Both the position numbers and the translations under genes were made by a program. 55,211 bases of DNA from Methylobacter sp. (GTDB taxonomy: Bacteria; Pseudomonadota; Gammaproteobacteria; Methylococcales; Methylomonadaceae), in contig JAGXGY010000009.1 of assembly GCA_024636505.1 (NCBI GenBank), positions 1 through 55,211 of the forward strand, read 5' to 3'. The notes under the pieces are model-generated. The model searched no databases. It saw only the letters and a program-made list of their open reading frames with translations, and was not told the DNA's origin. How positions within the stretch are numbered: position 1 is the stretch's first letter; the number at the start of each line of letters is the position of its first letter. Positions 16,361-27,540 of this stretch are shown in pieces.

Positions 16361-16721
16361 TTGACATCCTCCCCCACCTAAAGGAAGGGGATTCCTGATT
16401 GCTCAGGAGTGAGTAGGTATCGCTACTGCTCACGGGTTTCTGCTGCTGACGGCCTTGTTGCACCGTTCACTTCACAGACTAGCCCCGTCTATCCGAGGGT
16501 TGTTTTACTTTTGTACGGTTATTCGAGATTTCACACAATTTGCTTGGTTATCGCTGATTATGCTTTTGAAGTCTTTTAAAACTAAGTTGCCATCATGAAG
16601 CGAGCCTAAGCGTCCTCTGCTAGCAATCTTGGTATAATTCTAACACAGGATATATTGTGCATATTATGAAAGATTCGGAATTGAGTCGCTGACATCCTCG
16701 CCCTGAACGGCGGGTGTTACG
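16361..16721 (-). mobile_element. IS200/IS605-type element remnant (no transposase)
   Basis: The left boundary TTGACATCCTCCCCCACC TAAAGGAAGGGG is the typical right end of an IS605/IS1341-type element, inverted here. The other boundary, ACATCCTCGCCCTGAACGGC around 16691, matches the same end in the element at 27505-27540. About 300 bp lie between them with no open tnpA or tnpB frame. The stretch 16420-16500 next to the right end is hairpin-rich and may be the old omega-RNA region. The element is too short to be autonomous. Confidence 0.6.
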
Positions 16722-16805
16722 CTACTTAGCGGTAAATCAATCCACCAAAAGCCACTATCGTTAATTGTAAACAAAAAAGAAACAATCTATTAATTTTTGA
16801 CTGTA

Positions 16806-16834
16806 TTGTAATCATATAGCTACATACGTATAAT
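16806..16834 (+). promoter_or_regulatory. Predicted sigma70 promoter of an orphan transcript
   Basis: TTGTAA (16806-16811), exactly 17 bp, then a perfect TATAAT (16829-16834). No open reading frame follows on this strand; a strong terminator lies ~205 bp downstream. Confidence 0.6.
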
Positions 16835-16840
16835 CTTCAT

Positions 16841-17045
16841 TCATTGCAATTAGACTTAATTTTCAGCGAATTTCGCTTCAACTATTATTTACAATGTTGT
16901 TATTTTAACAATATTGCTGTGCGATCATCACCTAATCACTGATCTGCAAAAGTTTCATATACCTCCTCGTAGTGTGAAAGTTCAGAACTATCCAGTATCT
17001 GTACACCTTACCTCCCGGTGTTTCTAACACCGGGAGGTTTTTTTT
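16841..17045 (+). ncRNA. Candidate small RNA (~205 nt), unknown family
   Basis: It is bounded by a consensus-like promoter and a 13-bp perfect terminator hairpin with eight T's. Three further hairpins can be drawn: AGCGA/TCGCT near 16865-16878, a 10-bp stem CAATGTTGTT/AACAATATTG (16892-16916) and GATCA/TGATC (16923-16944). A single-stranded stretch contains CCTCCT (16962-16967), complementary to Shine-Dalgarno sequences, as in many trans-acting sRNAs. It does not resemble 6S, tmRNA, RNase P or SRP RNA. Both neighbouring genes are on the other strand, so the terminator has no other obvious owner. Confidence 0.5.
17010..17045 (+). terminator. Strong intrinsic terminator, plus strand
   Basis: Perfect arms ACCTCCCGGTGTT (17010-17022) and AACACCGGGAGGT (17026-17038) with loop TCT, followed by eight T's. 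On the minus strand no T-run follows, so it does not serve the lipoprotein gene at 17066. Confidence 0.9.
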
Positions 17046-17065
17046 GCCTTTTTTCTTGAATGACC

Positions 17066-17611
17066 CTAACTTTCTGCCGCGATAAGCCCCTCAAGCCAAC
17101 GCTGAATTTTTTCAACAGCCTGCTGGGATAAATCAGTGAAACCACTAATTGCACCAGCCGCATCAGGCGTTTTAGTCGGTTGTTGCAGGTGAAATTCCCG
17201 CGTACCCACCTTCTTGTCCTCAGAATATGCTTCCACAGAAAAATCTAATATCACGCGCGACCGATCGGGTGCATCGAATTGCTGCTCAAAACTCTGCAGC
17301 CTAACGACTAATGCGTAATTCCGAGTGTTGCCGCCGGAATTCAGTAATTGCTCAAATAATTCAGGCGGCGAGGCAATCCAGCGATCCAACCCGTAAAATC
17401 TGACTTGCGATGGCGAAGCAAAAAGTAATCGATAACGGATACGGTTATCCCAAAGCCAAGTCGGCGCATTAACGGTAATCAACACCCTGCCTTGTTCTTG
17501 TTGAGGAACGACTGACGCGGACCAGCCAAAATCATGCAATGCCGGTTGCTGTGATGTAGTACTGCAACCTAGACTAAAAACTATTAGCCAGCCGATTAAT
17601 AAATATTTCAT
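17066..17611 (-). CDS. ABC-type transport auxiliary lipoprotein (PqiC-like)
   Basis: 181-residue lipoprotein: signal peptide residues 1-15 and lipobox FSLGC with Cys16. The mature part matches the auxiliary component family found with MCE transporters (PqiC type), with FDWRYRLLF-like features such as NRIRYRLLF and SPPELFEQLL. It is expected at the inner face of the outer membrane as partner of the MCE protein. It is the last gene of the permease-ATPase-MCE-lipoprotein operon and overlaps the MCE gene by 4 bp (ATGA). Confidence 0.8.
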   Translation of the reverse strand: MKYLLIGWLIVFSLGCSTTSQQPALHDFGWSASVVPQQEQGRVLITVNAPTWLWDNRIRYRLLFASPSQVRFYGLDRWIASPPELFEQLLNSGGNTRNYALVVRLQSFEQQFDAPDRSRVILDFSVEAYSEDKKVGTREFHLQQPTKTPDAAGAISGFTDLSQQAVEKIQRWLEGLIAAES

Positions 17612-18522
17612 TTTGGTTCCTTATAGCCAGGCTCACCCGGCCCTGAATCCCGTTGACTCGGCCCAAGCAACAACTCCTGCGGATTGTTTTCCAGCATCGT
17701 AGCGACTCTTTTTACCTGTTGGCTTGTCGATTGCAACTCGGTCAGCAACTTATTAACTTTCGGCAGTGTAGATTGAGCCAAGGCATCGCCGGTATTCTTT
17801 CCGCTATCGACTAGACTGGCTGCCTTTACGCTAAGACTTTGCACTTCTCTGGCTAAACCTTGAAAATCGTTAGTCAAGCCATCAATATTTTCCAGGGTTT
17901 TTCTGGCATCGGCAGTCAATGCAGGAATACCGGTCAGCGCCTTATCAACACCCTTCTGTAACTCGGAAAGCTTGTCGGTTAATGATTCCAGGTTACTTAA
18001 TATGTCACCGATATTCTTTTCATTTTCATCGTTTAATAATGAGCTAAGCCGCTGCATTAAATGATCGGCCTTATGTAAAAGTTCTTCTCCGGTATCCATC
18101 AGTCTGTCTGTCAACGATGGCACCAAAGGAATACGGGTCATCGGATCATTTCCCGGCCGCAATACTTCGGAAACAGCACCAGAATCTTCCAGTTGAATCT
18201 GGGTCAGGCCGGTCACGCCTTTTAAACGCAAGGTCGCGTATACCCCTTTACTAAGTACAATACTCTTATCCACCTCTATCGGTATGAGGATAATGCCGGA
18301 GTCTAAAGGATCGAACCGAACCTTAAGCACTTTCCCCACGGCTATGCCCCGGTAAAAGACCGTTGATTCGGGATTAAGACCCGACACCGACTCCCTGGTT
18401 GAAATAACATAGAGATTGCGCTCCTGATCCATGCTGCCAATCCAGAAAACAATTGCCGTCAATGCCGTCACCAAAGCAATTAAAAACAGCCCGGTAATCA
18501 ACGCATGATTTTCTCTACCCAT
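17608..18522 (-). CDS. MCE/MlaD-family substrate-binding protein
   Basis: Single-pass periplasmic MCE protein of 304 residues. ATG 18522 (MGRENHALITGLFLI) is preferred over an upstream in-frame start at 18585 that overlaps the ATPase gene. One membrane helix (about residues 8-29) is followed by the MCE domain (about 36-120, STVFYRGIAVGKVLKV and GVTGLTQIQLED) and a long helical region (about 140-290), which in the family forms a hexameric tube or needle for lipid transfer. The start overlaps the ATPase stop by 8 bp. Confidence 0.85.
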   Translation of the reverse strand: MGRENHALITGLFLIALVTALTAIVFWIGSMDQERNLYVISTRESVSGLNPESTVFYRGIAVGKVLKVRFDPLDSGIILIPIEVDKSIVLSKGVYATLRLKGVTGLTQIQLEDSGAVSEVLRPGNDPMTRIPLVPSLTDRLMDTGEELLHKADHLMQRLSSLLNDENEKNIGDILSNLESLTDKLSELQKGVDKALTGIPALTADARKTLENIDGLTNDFQGLAREVQSLSVKAASLVDSGKNTGDALAQSTLPKVNKLLTELQSTSQQVKRVATMLENNPQELLLGPSQRDSGPGEPGYKEPK

Positions 18523-19315
18523 GAGCCGTCTCCTGATACTGAAATACCCGTTCAGCGCGTCTATTGTGAAAAAACTCCGCAACAAAGGGATGCTTGCAAT
18601 TTAAGACATCAGCCAATGTTCCAAAAGCAACCATTTTATTATCCGCCAACACCGCAACCTTGGTACACAAATCCCTCAATATATCCAAATCGTGAGTCAC
18701 CATGACTACTGTAAAATGCAGATCTTTGTGCAGTTCGGATAACAGAGTAACAAAATCCTCGCTAGAAATGGGATCAAGACCCGAAGTTGGTTCATCGAGC
18801 AACAACAGTCCCGGTTCCAATACCATAGTACGAGCCAATGCCACCCTTTTAATCATACCGCCCGACAAATCGGCGGGTTTTAACCAGGCATCACTGGCCG
18901 CCAAGCCCACCATAGACAGCCTCATAAACACAATGCGAGTAATTAACTCTTCATCATGGAAACCCAGTTCCCGCAGTGGAAAAGCAATATTATCAAAAAC
19001 ATTTAAAACGCTAAATAAAGCCCCTTTCTGAAACAGCACACCGCAATTGTTACGCAGACGCTGGCCATGATCCGAATGAGCATTTTCCAAGGACTGCCCC
19101 ATCACAAATACCTCTCCCTGAGTAGGTGTTTGTAAGCCGATGATTTCGCGAAGCAAAGTAGTTTTCCCGCAACCGGATGCACCCACCAGTCCCAAAATTT
19201 CGCCATGCTTCAAACAAAGATTAATATCCTGATGCACAATTTTTTCTGTGCCTTTATCCGGGTCGCCAAATTTGGTCCATACATGCTTCAACTGTATCGC
19301 GTAGGCATCGCTCAT
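18515..19315 (-). CDS. MCE-associated ABC transporter ATPase (MlaF-like)
   Basis: 266-residue ATP-binding subunit. Walker A GASGCGKTTLL, Q-loop near LQTPTQG, signature LSGGMIKRVALART, Walker B LLLDEPTSGLDP and H-loop MVTHDLD are all present. The SGGM(I/R)KR signature is typical of MlaF/Mkl-type ATPases that drive MCE lipid transporters. It overlaps the permease gene upstream by 4 bp and the MCE gene downstream by 8 bp, indicating a tightly coupled operon. Confidence 0.9.
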   Translation of the reverse strand: MSDAYAIQLKHVWTKFGDPDKGTEKIVHQDINLCLKHGEILGLVGASGCGKTTLLREIIGLQTPTQGEVFVMGQSLENAHSDHGQRLRNNCGVLFQKGALFSVLNVFDNIAFPLRELGFHDEELITRIVFMRLSMVGLAASDAWLKPADLSGGMIKRVALARTMVLEPGLLLLDEPTSGLDPISSEDFVTLLSELHKDLHFTVVMVTHDLDILRDLCTKVAVLADNKMVAFGTLADVLNCKHPFVAEFFHNRRAERVFQYQETAHG

Positions 19316-20451
19316 GGCATGCCCACATTCATAAACAGAATCGCAAATACCGCATCGATCATAATCACCACGGTGATCGCCGCCACCACCGAATTAGTCG
19401 TCTCATTACCCAAGCTTTCGGTATTCGGCTTAATCCGGAAACCAAAATGACAAGCAATAAGAGCTATCATCAAGCCGAATACCGCGCTTTTCAACAGGCC
19501 GATAAACACGTTAATCAGCGGTATCGCATCCGGCAATTTAAGAAAGAACTGCTGATAACTGATGTCCAGCGTATTTTGCGCCGACACCATCCCACCTATC
19601 AGTGCTAACGCGCTGGTCCAGACACCAATGAGCGGCAGAACGATGGTTAATGCCATCACTTTAGGCAAGATCAGACGTAAGGAATGGGATATGCCCATCG
19701 CCGAGAGCGCATCAAGTTCTTCGGTAACCCGCATGATGCCGATTTGCGCGGTCATCGCCGAACCGGAACGCCCCGCAACCAGAATGGCTGCCAACAAAGG
19801 GCCTAATTCACGAATGACGCTCAAACCCAAAATATCGATGATATAAATTTCCGCACCGAAAATCTTCAATTGCAGCGCCGATAAATAACTGAGCACGATG
19901 CCGATCAAAAATCCCACTAGCGCAGTAATGCCCAAAGCCCGAACCCCGGATTCATAAATCGTGATGGAAATTTCCGACCAGGGAATTTCGCGTGGATGCA
20001 GCAATAAATAGCTTATATCCAACACCAACTGGCCTAATAAAATCACTAATTGCAGAAACTGTCGCCAAAAGTTAGCCAGCAGCTGATATCCGTATTTAAT
20101 GATCAGACTGGAACGGGAACCGACCGGTTCAGACACTGGAATTATCTGAACTTGCCAGCGCTCGAATAAACGTTGATGCTCAGCTCGAACCTGCAAAGCA
20201 TCCGGCAATTTTTTTCCCCATGCTTTCCAGAGTATCAATGCGCCGGCGCTGTCGAGCACCTCAATCGAACGCATATCCCATTCGATGTGCTTGTTCACTG
20301 CATAAGAGCCGATTTTTCTGTTCAGCTGAGGTGCTGTAACCAGATTTCGAAGATTCCAGCTACCTGATAATTTGACACAACGCTGTCCATCGCCTTGTTC
20401 AATCATAGTTAATGTAGGGGGTATATCCTGATTTATTAAGGTGTCAGCCAT
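19312..20451 (-). CDS. MlaE-family permease with N-terminal STAS-like domain
   Basis: 379-residue inner-membrane permease of an MCE lipid transport system, counted from ATG 20451 (MADTLINQD); the upstream in-frame start at 20484 is TTG. Residues about 10-105 form a STAS-like domain (GSWNLRNLVTAPQLN, IEVLDSAGALILWKAW), and about 150-375 the MlaE permease with five or so helices and the conserved GRSGSAMTAQIGIMRVTEELDAL block. This fused STAS-MlaE form occurs in many proteobacteria. Substrate is probably phospholipid, direction unknown. Confidence 0.87.
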   Translation of the reverse strand: MADTLINQDIPPTLTMIEQGDGQRCVKLSGSWNLRNLVTAPQLNRKIGSYAVNKHIEWDMRSIEVLDSAGALILWKAWGKKLPDALQVRAEHQRLFERWQVQIIPVSEPVGSRSSLIIKYGYQLLANFWRQFLQLVILLGQLVLDISYLLLHPREIPWSEISITIYESGVRALGITALVGFLIGIVLSYLSALQLKIFGAEIYIIDILGLSVIRELGPLLAAILVAGRSGSAMTAQIGIMRVTEELDALSAMGISHSLRLILPKVMALTIVLPLIGVWTSALALIGGMVSAQNTLDISYQQFFLKLPDAIPLINVFIGLLKSAVFGLMIALIACHFGFRIKPNTESLGNETTNSVVAAITVVIMIDAVFAILFMNVGMP

Positions 20452-20487
20452 AGGGATATGTATTATTGTCAACCTGAAAATCAACCA

Positions 20488-21282
20488 TTAACTCTCCAGC
20501 CAATCCATCTCGGCATCCGAAAAACCGGCAATTTTGCGCAATTCACGGTTAAACGGGCCTTTGGGTTTGCCGCCAATATAGTATTGATCGATCAGTTCCC
20601 GGTATTTGGATTCAGCCTCGAAACCGCGTTGCTGACAAACAAACCTAAACCAATAAGACCCCAGCTCTACATGCCCTATTTCGTCGGTTAAAATCCGTGT
20701 TAAAATTGCCGCACTGGCATCATCACCCAGCAGCTTGAATTTTTCAATAAGTGCAGGCGTTACATCCAAGCCTCGTGCTTCCATACAGCGAGGAACTATC
20801 GCCAATCGACCCGGCAAATCATCGGCAGTATCTTTAGCATGCTCCCACAACCCGCTGTGTGCCGGTAAATCACCGTACTCACAGTGCATAGCCCGTAAAT
20901 GGGTCCTAATGAGTTCAAAATGCTGTGCTTCTTCATCAGCAACACACAGCCAATCTTGATAGAATCGATCAGGCATGTCACGAAAACGATACAAAATATC
21001 CCAGGCTAGATAAATGGCGACGAATTCAACATGGGCAATGGCATGAAAAAAAGCCGCGACACCGGCAGTCGTAGTCATTTTTCGCCGAGGCATCTGGCGA
21101 GGAGCCAATAACACCGGTCGATCCGGAAATATGACGCTATCTATCGGCAATACCGAACTATCAGAGGTAATCGTTAATTTCCCAGAAACATACATGTGCC
21201 GAGCCTGATGCGTCAGCGCCAACTTTTTATCGATATTGGCCTGCTGGAAAAACGCCTCGGCAAAGTCAAATAAATTATTCAT
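20488..21282 (-). CDS. DUF455 ferritin-like protein
   Basis: 264-residue DUF455 protein. Helices with HAIAHVEFVAIYLAWD, VADEEAQHFELI and ILTDEIGHVELGSYWF give the paired Glu/His pattern of ferritin-like diiron folds, so it probably binds metal; the reaction is unknown. Some relatives act in tRNA modification (MiaE-like superfamily), but I would not assign that here. ATG 21282 is preferred over the TTG at 21288. Its start lies 5 bp from that of the divergent VanZ gene. Confidence 0.8.
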   Translation of the reverse strand: MNNLFDFAEAFFQQANIDKKLALTHQARHMYVSGKLTITSDSSVLPIDSVIFPDRPVLLAPRQMPRRKMTTTAGVAAFFHAIAHVEFVAIYLAWDILYRFRDMPDRFYQDWLCVADEEAQHFELIRTHLRAMHCEYGDLPAHSGLWEHAKDTADDLPGRLAIVPRCMEARGLDVTPALIEKFKLLGDDASAAILTRILTDEIGHVELGSYWFRFVCQQRGFEAESKYRELIDQYYIGGKPKGPFNRELRKIAGFSDAEMDWLES

Positions 21283-21287
21283 TAACA

Positions 21288-21659
21288 ATGACTATGATTA
21301 AAATTCTATATTTCACGTTATTATTTATCTATTGCCTGTTCATTTACTGGCTGTCCGACCAATCTTCCTTACCCACTCCAAAATTATTTATATTTGAAGA
21401 TAAAATGCTCCACGCCGGCGCTTATTTCATAATGGGTGTATTGGCATGGTACAGTTTCAAATACCTACACACTCAGCCGGTTATGCTGGCTTTACTGAGC
21501 CTAACCTTTTGCAGTTTATACGGTATATCTGATGAATGGCACCAATCTTTTGTTGCAGGACGTTTTTCGGATGTTGCCGATTGGGTTGCCGATACCAGCG
21601 GCGCGGGATTAGCGGTATTTTTACTGTATAAGCTTGGAGTGACAGCAAAATCGGCTTAA
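21288..21659 (+). CDS. VanZ-family membrane protein
   Basis: 123-residue protein with four membrane helices (about 5-21, 42-62, 64-84, 100-118) and the VanZ signature: DKMLHAGAYFIMGVLAW and YGISDEWHQSFVAGRFSDVADWVADTSGA. The function of most VanZ proteins is unknown apart from teicoplanin resistance in enterococci. Divergent from DUF455, with only 5 bp between the two start codons, so their promoters must overlap each other's coding regions. An alternative start is ATG 21294. Confidence 0.8.
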   Translation: MTMIKILYFTLLFIYCLFIYWLSDQSSLPTPKLFIFEDKMLHAGAYFIMGVLAWYSFKYLHTQPVMLALLSLTFCSLYGISDEWHQSFVAGRFSDVADWVADTSGAGLAVFLLYKLGVTAKSA

Positions 21660-21765
21660 ACAGAAAGCCTTGCATTCTTTAAGGATACCGAACAGCAGGG
21701 CCGGGATGATAAACCACGGCCCGCTCAATCATCTAAAAAAGACAGGGGGGGCGACTTGTTATGCC

Positions 21766-22053
21766 TCAGTCTACTTTAATCCAATCTTCCAGCGCATCGA
21801 TAATGGCTTTCGCCTGATCTTTACTGGAAATATTGAACTTCGATTTTTGTTTGTACTCGCCATTAAGTTTCTGGTAACGACGAATAGTGTATTTATCCGG
21901 ACCGTATTCTTCTTTAGCACGATTCCAGTCCTGATAACGATACATAATCGTAGCCCATGCACCCTTAGTCAACACCTTCTTATCCAGTTCCTTGACTGTC
22001 TCAATGCCGCCGTCTTCATACGTTACCGTCAATTCATCTACAGTTTCAGCCAT
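21766..22053 (-). CDS. Conserved small hypothetical protein (95 aa)
   Basis: Not recognised. Acidic soluble protein with a beta-like N-terminus (ELTVTYEDGGIETVKELD), a conserved-looking aromatic centre (WATIMYRYQDWNRAKEEYGP) and a C-terminal helix (KDQAKAIIDALEDWIK). A good ribosome site (GGAG, 6 bp before the ATG) supports it as a real gene. It lies 37 bp downstream of purA on the same strand and may be cotranscribed. Confidence 0.7.
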   Translation of the reverse strand: MAETVDELTVTYEDGGIETVKELDKKVLTKGAWATIMYRYQDWNRAKEEYGPDKYTIRRYQKLNGEYKQKSKFNISSKDQAKAIIDALEDWIKVD

Positions 22054-22090
22054 ATTATCTCCAGGTTATTGGTCTATCTTTGACAACCGT

Positions 22091-24585
<2,495 letters not shown>

Positions 24586-24606
24586 GTTTTATATGTCCAC
24601 TCAAAC

Positions 24607-24629
24607 AAAACGCCCCGCATGCGGAGCGT
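24607..24629 (-). terminator. Intrinsic terminator after hflC
   Basis: On the minus strand the arms ACGCTCCGC and GCGGGGCGT form a hairpin followed by TTTTGTTTG. It separates hflKC from hisZ-purA. Confidence 0.75.
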
Positions 24630-24688
24630 TGATTACGGATTTTCTAATAGGTGACCGATGGTCGTAGCTACTAGAATCTGATCTTTGC

Positions 24689-25543
24689 TTATTTTTGCTG
24701 TTTAAAGTATCGAAAGAAGTCGGAATCAGGATCAAGCACCATCATGCTTGAGCTTGAAAAAGTCTTTTTGTAGGCATTCAAACTACGATAGAAGGTAAAA
24801 AACTCAGTATCTTCACCATACGCTTTCGCATAAATCTCAGCGGATTTTGCATCGCCTTCACCGCGAAGTTTTTCCGCATCTCTGAAAGCATTTGCCATCA
24901 TAACAACCCGTTGCCTATCGGCATCGGCACGAATGCGTTCTGCGGCTTCCGCACCTTGCGAACGGAATTCACGGGCAACCCGTTCACGTTCAGCTTCCAT
25001 TCTACGGTACACGGAACTACTGACTTCTTCGGGTAAATCAATACGCATGACTTGAACATCAACAATTTCCATGCCTAAATCAGCGGCAATAGAACTGGAT
25101 TTTTTAATCAGAATTTCCCGAATTTCCTGGCGATCCGTTGAAACCAACTGCTTAATGTTTCGTTTACCGAATTCACCGCGAAAAGCATCTTTAATAATTT
25201 GATCCAGCCGTAAATTAGCCTGATCTACATCCCCGGCAACAACCGTATAAAAGGTAGTTACATCAGCGACTCGCCATTTAACGAAAGAATCAACAATAAC
25301 GTTTTTCTTTTCAGCCGTTAAAAAGCGTTCGGGTTTAGCCGACATCGTTTGAATGCGTTTATCAAACTTCTTTACGTTGTTAATAAACGGCCATTTAAAA
25401 TGCAATCCAGGCTCATAATCATTTTTTACGATCTCGCCTAAACGGAACTTAATGGCTTTTTCTGTTTCACTGACACTAAACACGCACATCATGCCGACAA
25501 ACAATACTGCTGCCAGACCTATCAATATTTTATTCTGTATCAT
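24689..25543 (-). CDS. hflC: HflC, subunit of the FtsH-regulating HflKC complex
   Basis: 284-residue inner-membrane SPFH/prohibitin protein. It has one N-terminal helix (about 5-22), the SPFH domain (FSVSETEKAIKFRLGEI onward) and a Glu/Ala/Arg-rich coiled coil (MEAERERVAREFRSQGAEAAERIRADADR region). With HflK it forms a large ring around FtsH. Its start overlaps the hflK stop in a TAATG junction, so the two are translationally coupled. Confidence 0.95.
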   Translation of the reverse strand: MIQNKILIGLAAVLFVGMMCVFSVSETEKAIKFRLGEIVKNDYEPGLHFKWPFINNVKKFDKRIQTMSAKPERFLTAEKKNVIVDSFVKWRVADVTTFYTVVAGDVDQANLRLDQIIKDAFRGEFGKRNIKQLVSTDRQEIREILIKKSSSIAADLGMEIVDVQVMRIDLPEEVSSSVYRRMEAERERVAREFRSQGAEAAERIRADADRQRVVMMANAFRDAEKLRGEGDAKSAEIYAKAYGEDTEFFTFYRSLNAYKKTFSSSSMMVLDPDSDFFRYFKQQK

Positions 25544-26739
25544 TAGCGTCCCCTTACATCACGACCGCGAGTTGAAGTTCGCACAGCAGGCTGCTGCGTT
25601 TCAACCCTTGTACGACTAGATTGTCCTGTTGAACTTTGAGGAACATTGGCTTCTTGTTGCTCCGAAGGCTGATGGATTATCTTATCTAATGGCAAATAAA
25701 GCATATTATTGCCGCCTTTAACGTCAATCATCACGGTATTGGCTTCAGAAAGCACATCTTCGATAGACTCGATATAAAGACGTTTTCTGGTGACATCCGG
25801 CGCTTTAGTATATTCTGCAAGTAATTTGGAAAAACGGTTAGATTCACCTTCCGCTCTAGCAATAACCTGTTCTTTATAACCCTCGGCTTCTTGTATTTTT
25901 CTTGCAGCGGAACCGCGCGCTTTCGGTACCACATCGTTGGAATAGGCTTCCGCCTCGTTAATTAAGCGTTGCTCATCTTCACGCGCCTTAATAGCATCTT
26001 CAAATGCATTTTGTACCTGTTCAGGCGGCTGCGCATCCTGAAGATTGACACTGGTAACCTGGATTCCAGACTTATAACTATCCATAACATCTTGTATTTC
26101 CGTTTTAATCTGAGCCACAACCTCACTACGGCCTTCAGTCAATACAAAATCCATTTTACTGCTGCCGACCACGCCACGCTGGACACTTTCGGTGACCTGT
26201 TTCAAGGTAGCCGCAGGATTCACGACATTAAAGATAAAATCTTTTGCATCTTTTACTTGATATTGCACTGCCAGACGTACATCAACAATATTTTCATCTT
26301 TAGTCAGCATCAGCGCTTCTTTAGGTACCGAACCAACAATTTGCTCGCTACCACCGCTACGATAACCGACTTCGATATAGCGTTGCTGTTTAACATCAAC
26401 AATATCAACTTGTTCAATAGGTGACGGAAAATGCCAGTTCAAACCCGACTGAGTTGTTTCCACATACTTACCAAACCGGGTTTCAACGCCATGCGTACCT
26501 TCATCGATAATATAAAAACCGGTTAACCCCCATATGACTGCTGCGCCGACAATCAGAAAACCGAGGCTTTTCATAGGAGGAACGCCTGATGAACCACCGT
26601 CATTACCACCGCCAAAAAAGCCGCTTAGCTTTTCTTGCAATGAACGTATTGCTTCGTCTAAATCAGGCGGACCTTTTTGATCACCACGACCGCTCCAGGG
26701 GTCTTTCTTATTATCACCGCCGGGTTCATTCCAGGACAT
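25543..26739 (-). CDS. hflK: HflK, subunit of the FtsH-regulating HflKC complex
   Basis: 398-residue partner of HflC. A Gly/Pro-rich cytoplasmic N-terminus (NEPGGDNKKDPWSGRGDQKG) is followed by one membrane helix (about 56-77), the SPFH domain (GVETRFGKYVETTQSGLNWHFPSP) and a C-terminal helical part with a Gln/Ser/Arg-rich tail. ATG 26739 follows GGAG. Upstream there is no hfq/hflX, the usual neighbours; instead an IS200/IS605 remnant begins about 220 bp away. Confidence 0.95.
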   Translation of the reverse strand: MSWNEPGGDNKKDPWSGRGDQKGPPDLDEAIRSLQEKLSGFFGGGNDGGSSGVPPMKSLGFLIVGAAVIWGLTGFYIIDEGTHGVETRFGKYVETTQSGLNWHFPSPIEQVDIVDVKQQRYIEVGYRSGGSEQIVGSVPKEALMLTKDENIVDVRLAVQYQVKDAKDFIFNVVNPAATLKQVTESVQRGVVGSSKMDFVLTEGRSEVVAQIKTEIQDVMDSYKSGIQVTSVNLQDAQPPEQVQNAFEDAIKAREDEQRLINEAEAYSNDVVPKARGSAARKIQEAEGYKEQVIARAEGESNRFSKLLAEYTKAPDVTRKRLYIESIEDVLSEANTVMIDVKGGNNMLYLPLDKIIHQPSEQQEANVPQSSTGQSSRTRVETQQPAVRTSTRGRDVRGR

Positions 26740-26957
26740 AAATTTTCTCCATATGGGTTACTTAAACGTTATTACGCATCCCGCAGGATGATTTCAACTT
26801 TCAGCAAGAGGTAACATTTCTAAGCTTACCGATTCATAATTATTATTCTATCGTAAATATTGGTAAAAGGCGAAGCCGTTACAATAATCTGATCAGTAAT
26901 ACGTCTGCTATGGCCGATCAATGCAATCCTATTATCCAACTTGCCCCTGACAGCGTA

Positions 26958-27540
26958 TTGACATCCTCCCCGACCTAAAGGATGGGGATTCCTACTGCTA
27001 GACGCTTATGCCCAAGCGCGAGAATGTTCTTTGCTGCATTCATATCTCTATCATGCATGGTGCCACACTCGGCACAAGTCCATGCTCTTATTCCAAGCCC
27101 TGCTCTACCTTTCGGACTACTGGCGCTTATGCAGCCTCAGCACCAACAGGCTTGATTTGTTTTTGTTGAACTGTTTTCTGGCTTTGCCATGAACGGCAAT
27201 GGTTTCCTGAACCGCCGTCGAGTCGATGATCATGCCGCGCTCTTTGCGGATGCCTTTCAAGTCTTTCATCAACTCAAACGCCGAGGTGCCACAGTTTATG
27301 TAGCCGACTTCTGGAATAAAAACCCAAGAAAACTCAGCAGAATATGCATTAGCGGCGTTCCAGACCTGATTGACATCAAACGCCATACGGTTCAATACAC
27401 TAGCGTGTTTATCGCGGACTCTGACTGAAAGTGTTCTAATTACGGGTTTCATGATTGCCAAGATACGGTCTGTCGATTACGCTGTCAAAAAAATCAAAAG
27501 CACACCTTACATCCCCGCTCTAAACGACGGGGCTTTACGG
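26958..27540 (-). mobile_element. IS200/IS605-type element, internally deleted
   Basis: The right end (TTGACATCCTCCCCGACC TAAAGGATGGGG at 26958) and the left end (ACATCCCCGCTCTAAACG around 27509-27540, hairpin CCCCG/CGGGG) bracket a shortened tnpB. No tnpA is present. It lies between hflK and the SulP gene. The left end matches the element at 16361-16721. Confidence 0.8.
26975..27452 (-). pseudogene. tnpB: TnpB with central deletion and frameshift
   Basis: The N-terminal ~100 residues (ATG 27452, MKPVIRTLSVRVRDKH to AVHGKARKQF) are intact and match IS1341-type TnpB. The C-terminal ~45 residues follow in another frame: GRAGLGIRAWTCAECG then TMHDRDMNAAKNILALGHKR, ending at the TAG at 26975, with the zinc-finger CxxC and the DRD catalytic Asp. 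About 200 or more central residues, including the first RuvC motifs, are missing, so it cannot cut DNA. The first part alone reads as a 111-residue open frame to 27117. Confidence 0.85.

Noticed and set aside
16841-17045. 6S RNA or another housekeeping RNA
   Set aside because: Length is similar to 6S but the characteristic long closing stem and central bubble cannot be drawn.
21670-22083. 137-codon plus-strand frame
   Set aside because: Antisense to the small hypothetical at 21766, which has a clear ribosome site and plausible composition.
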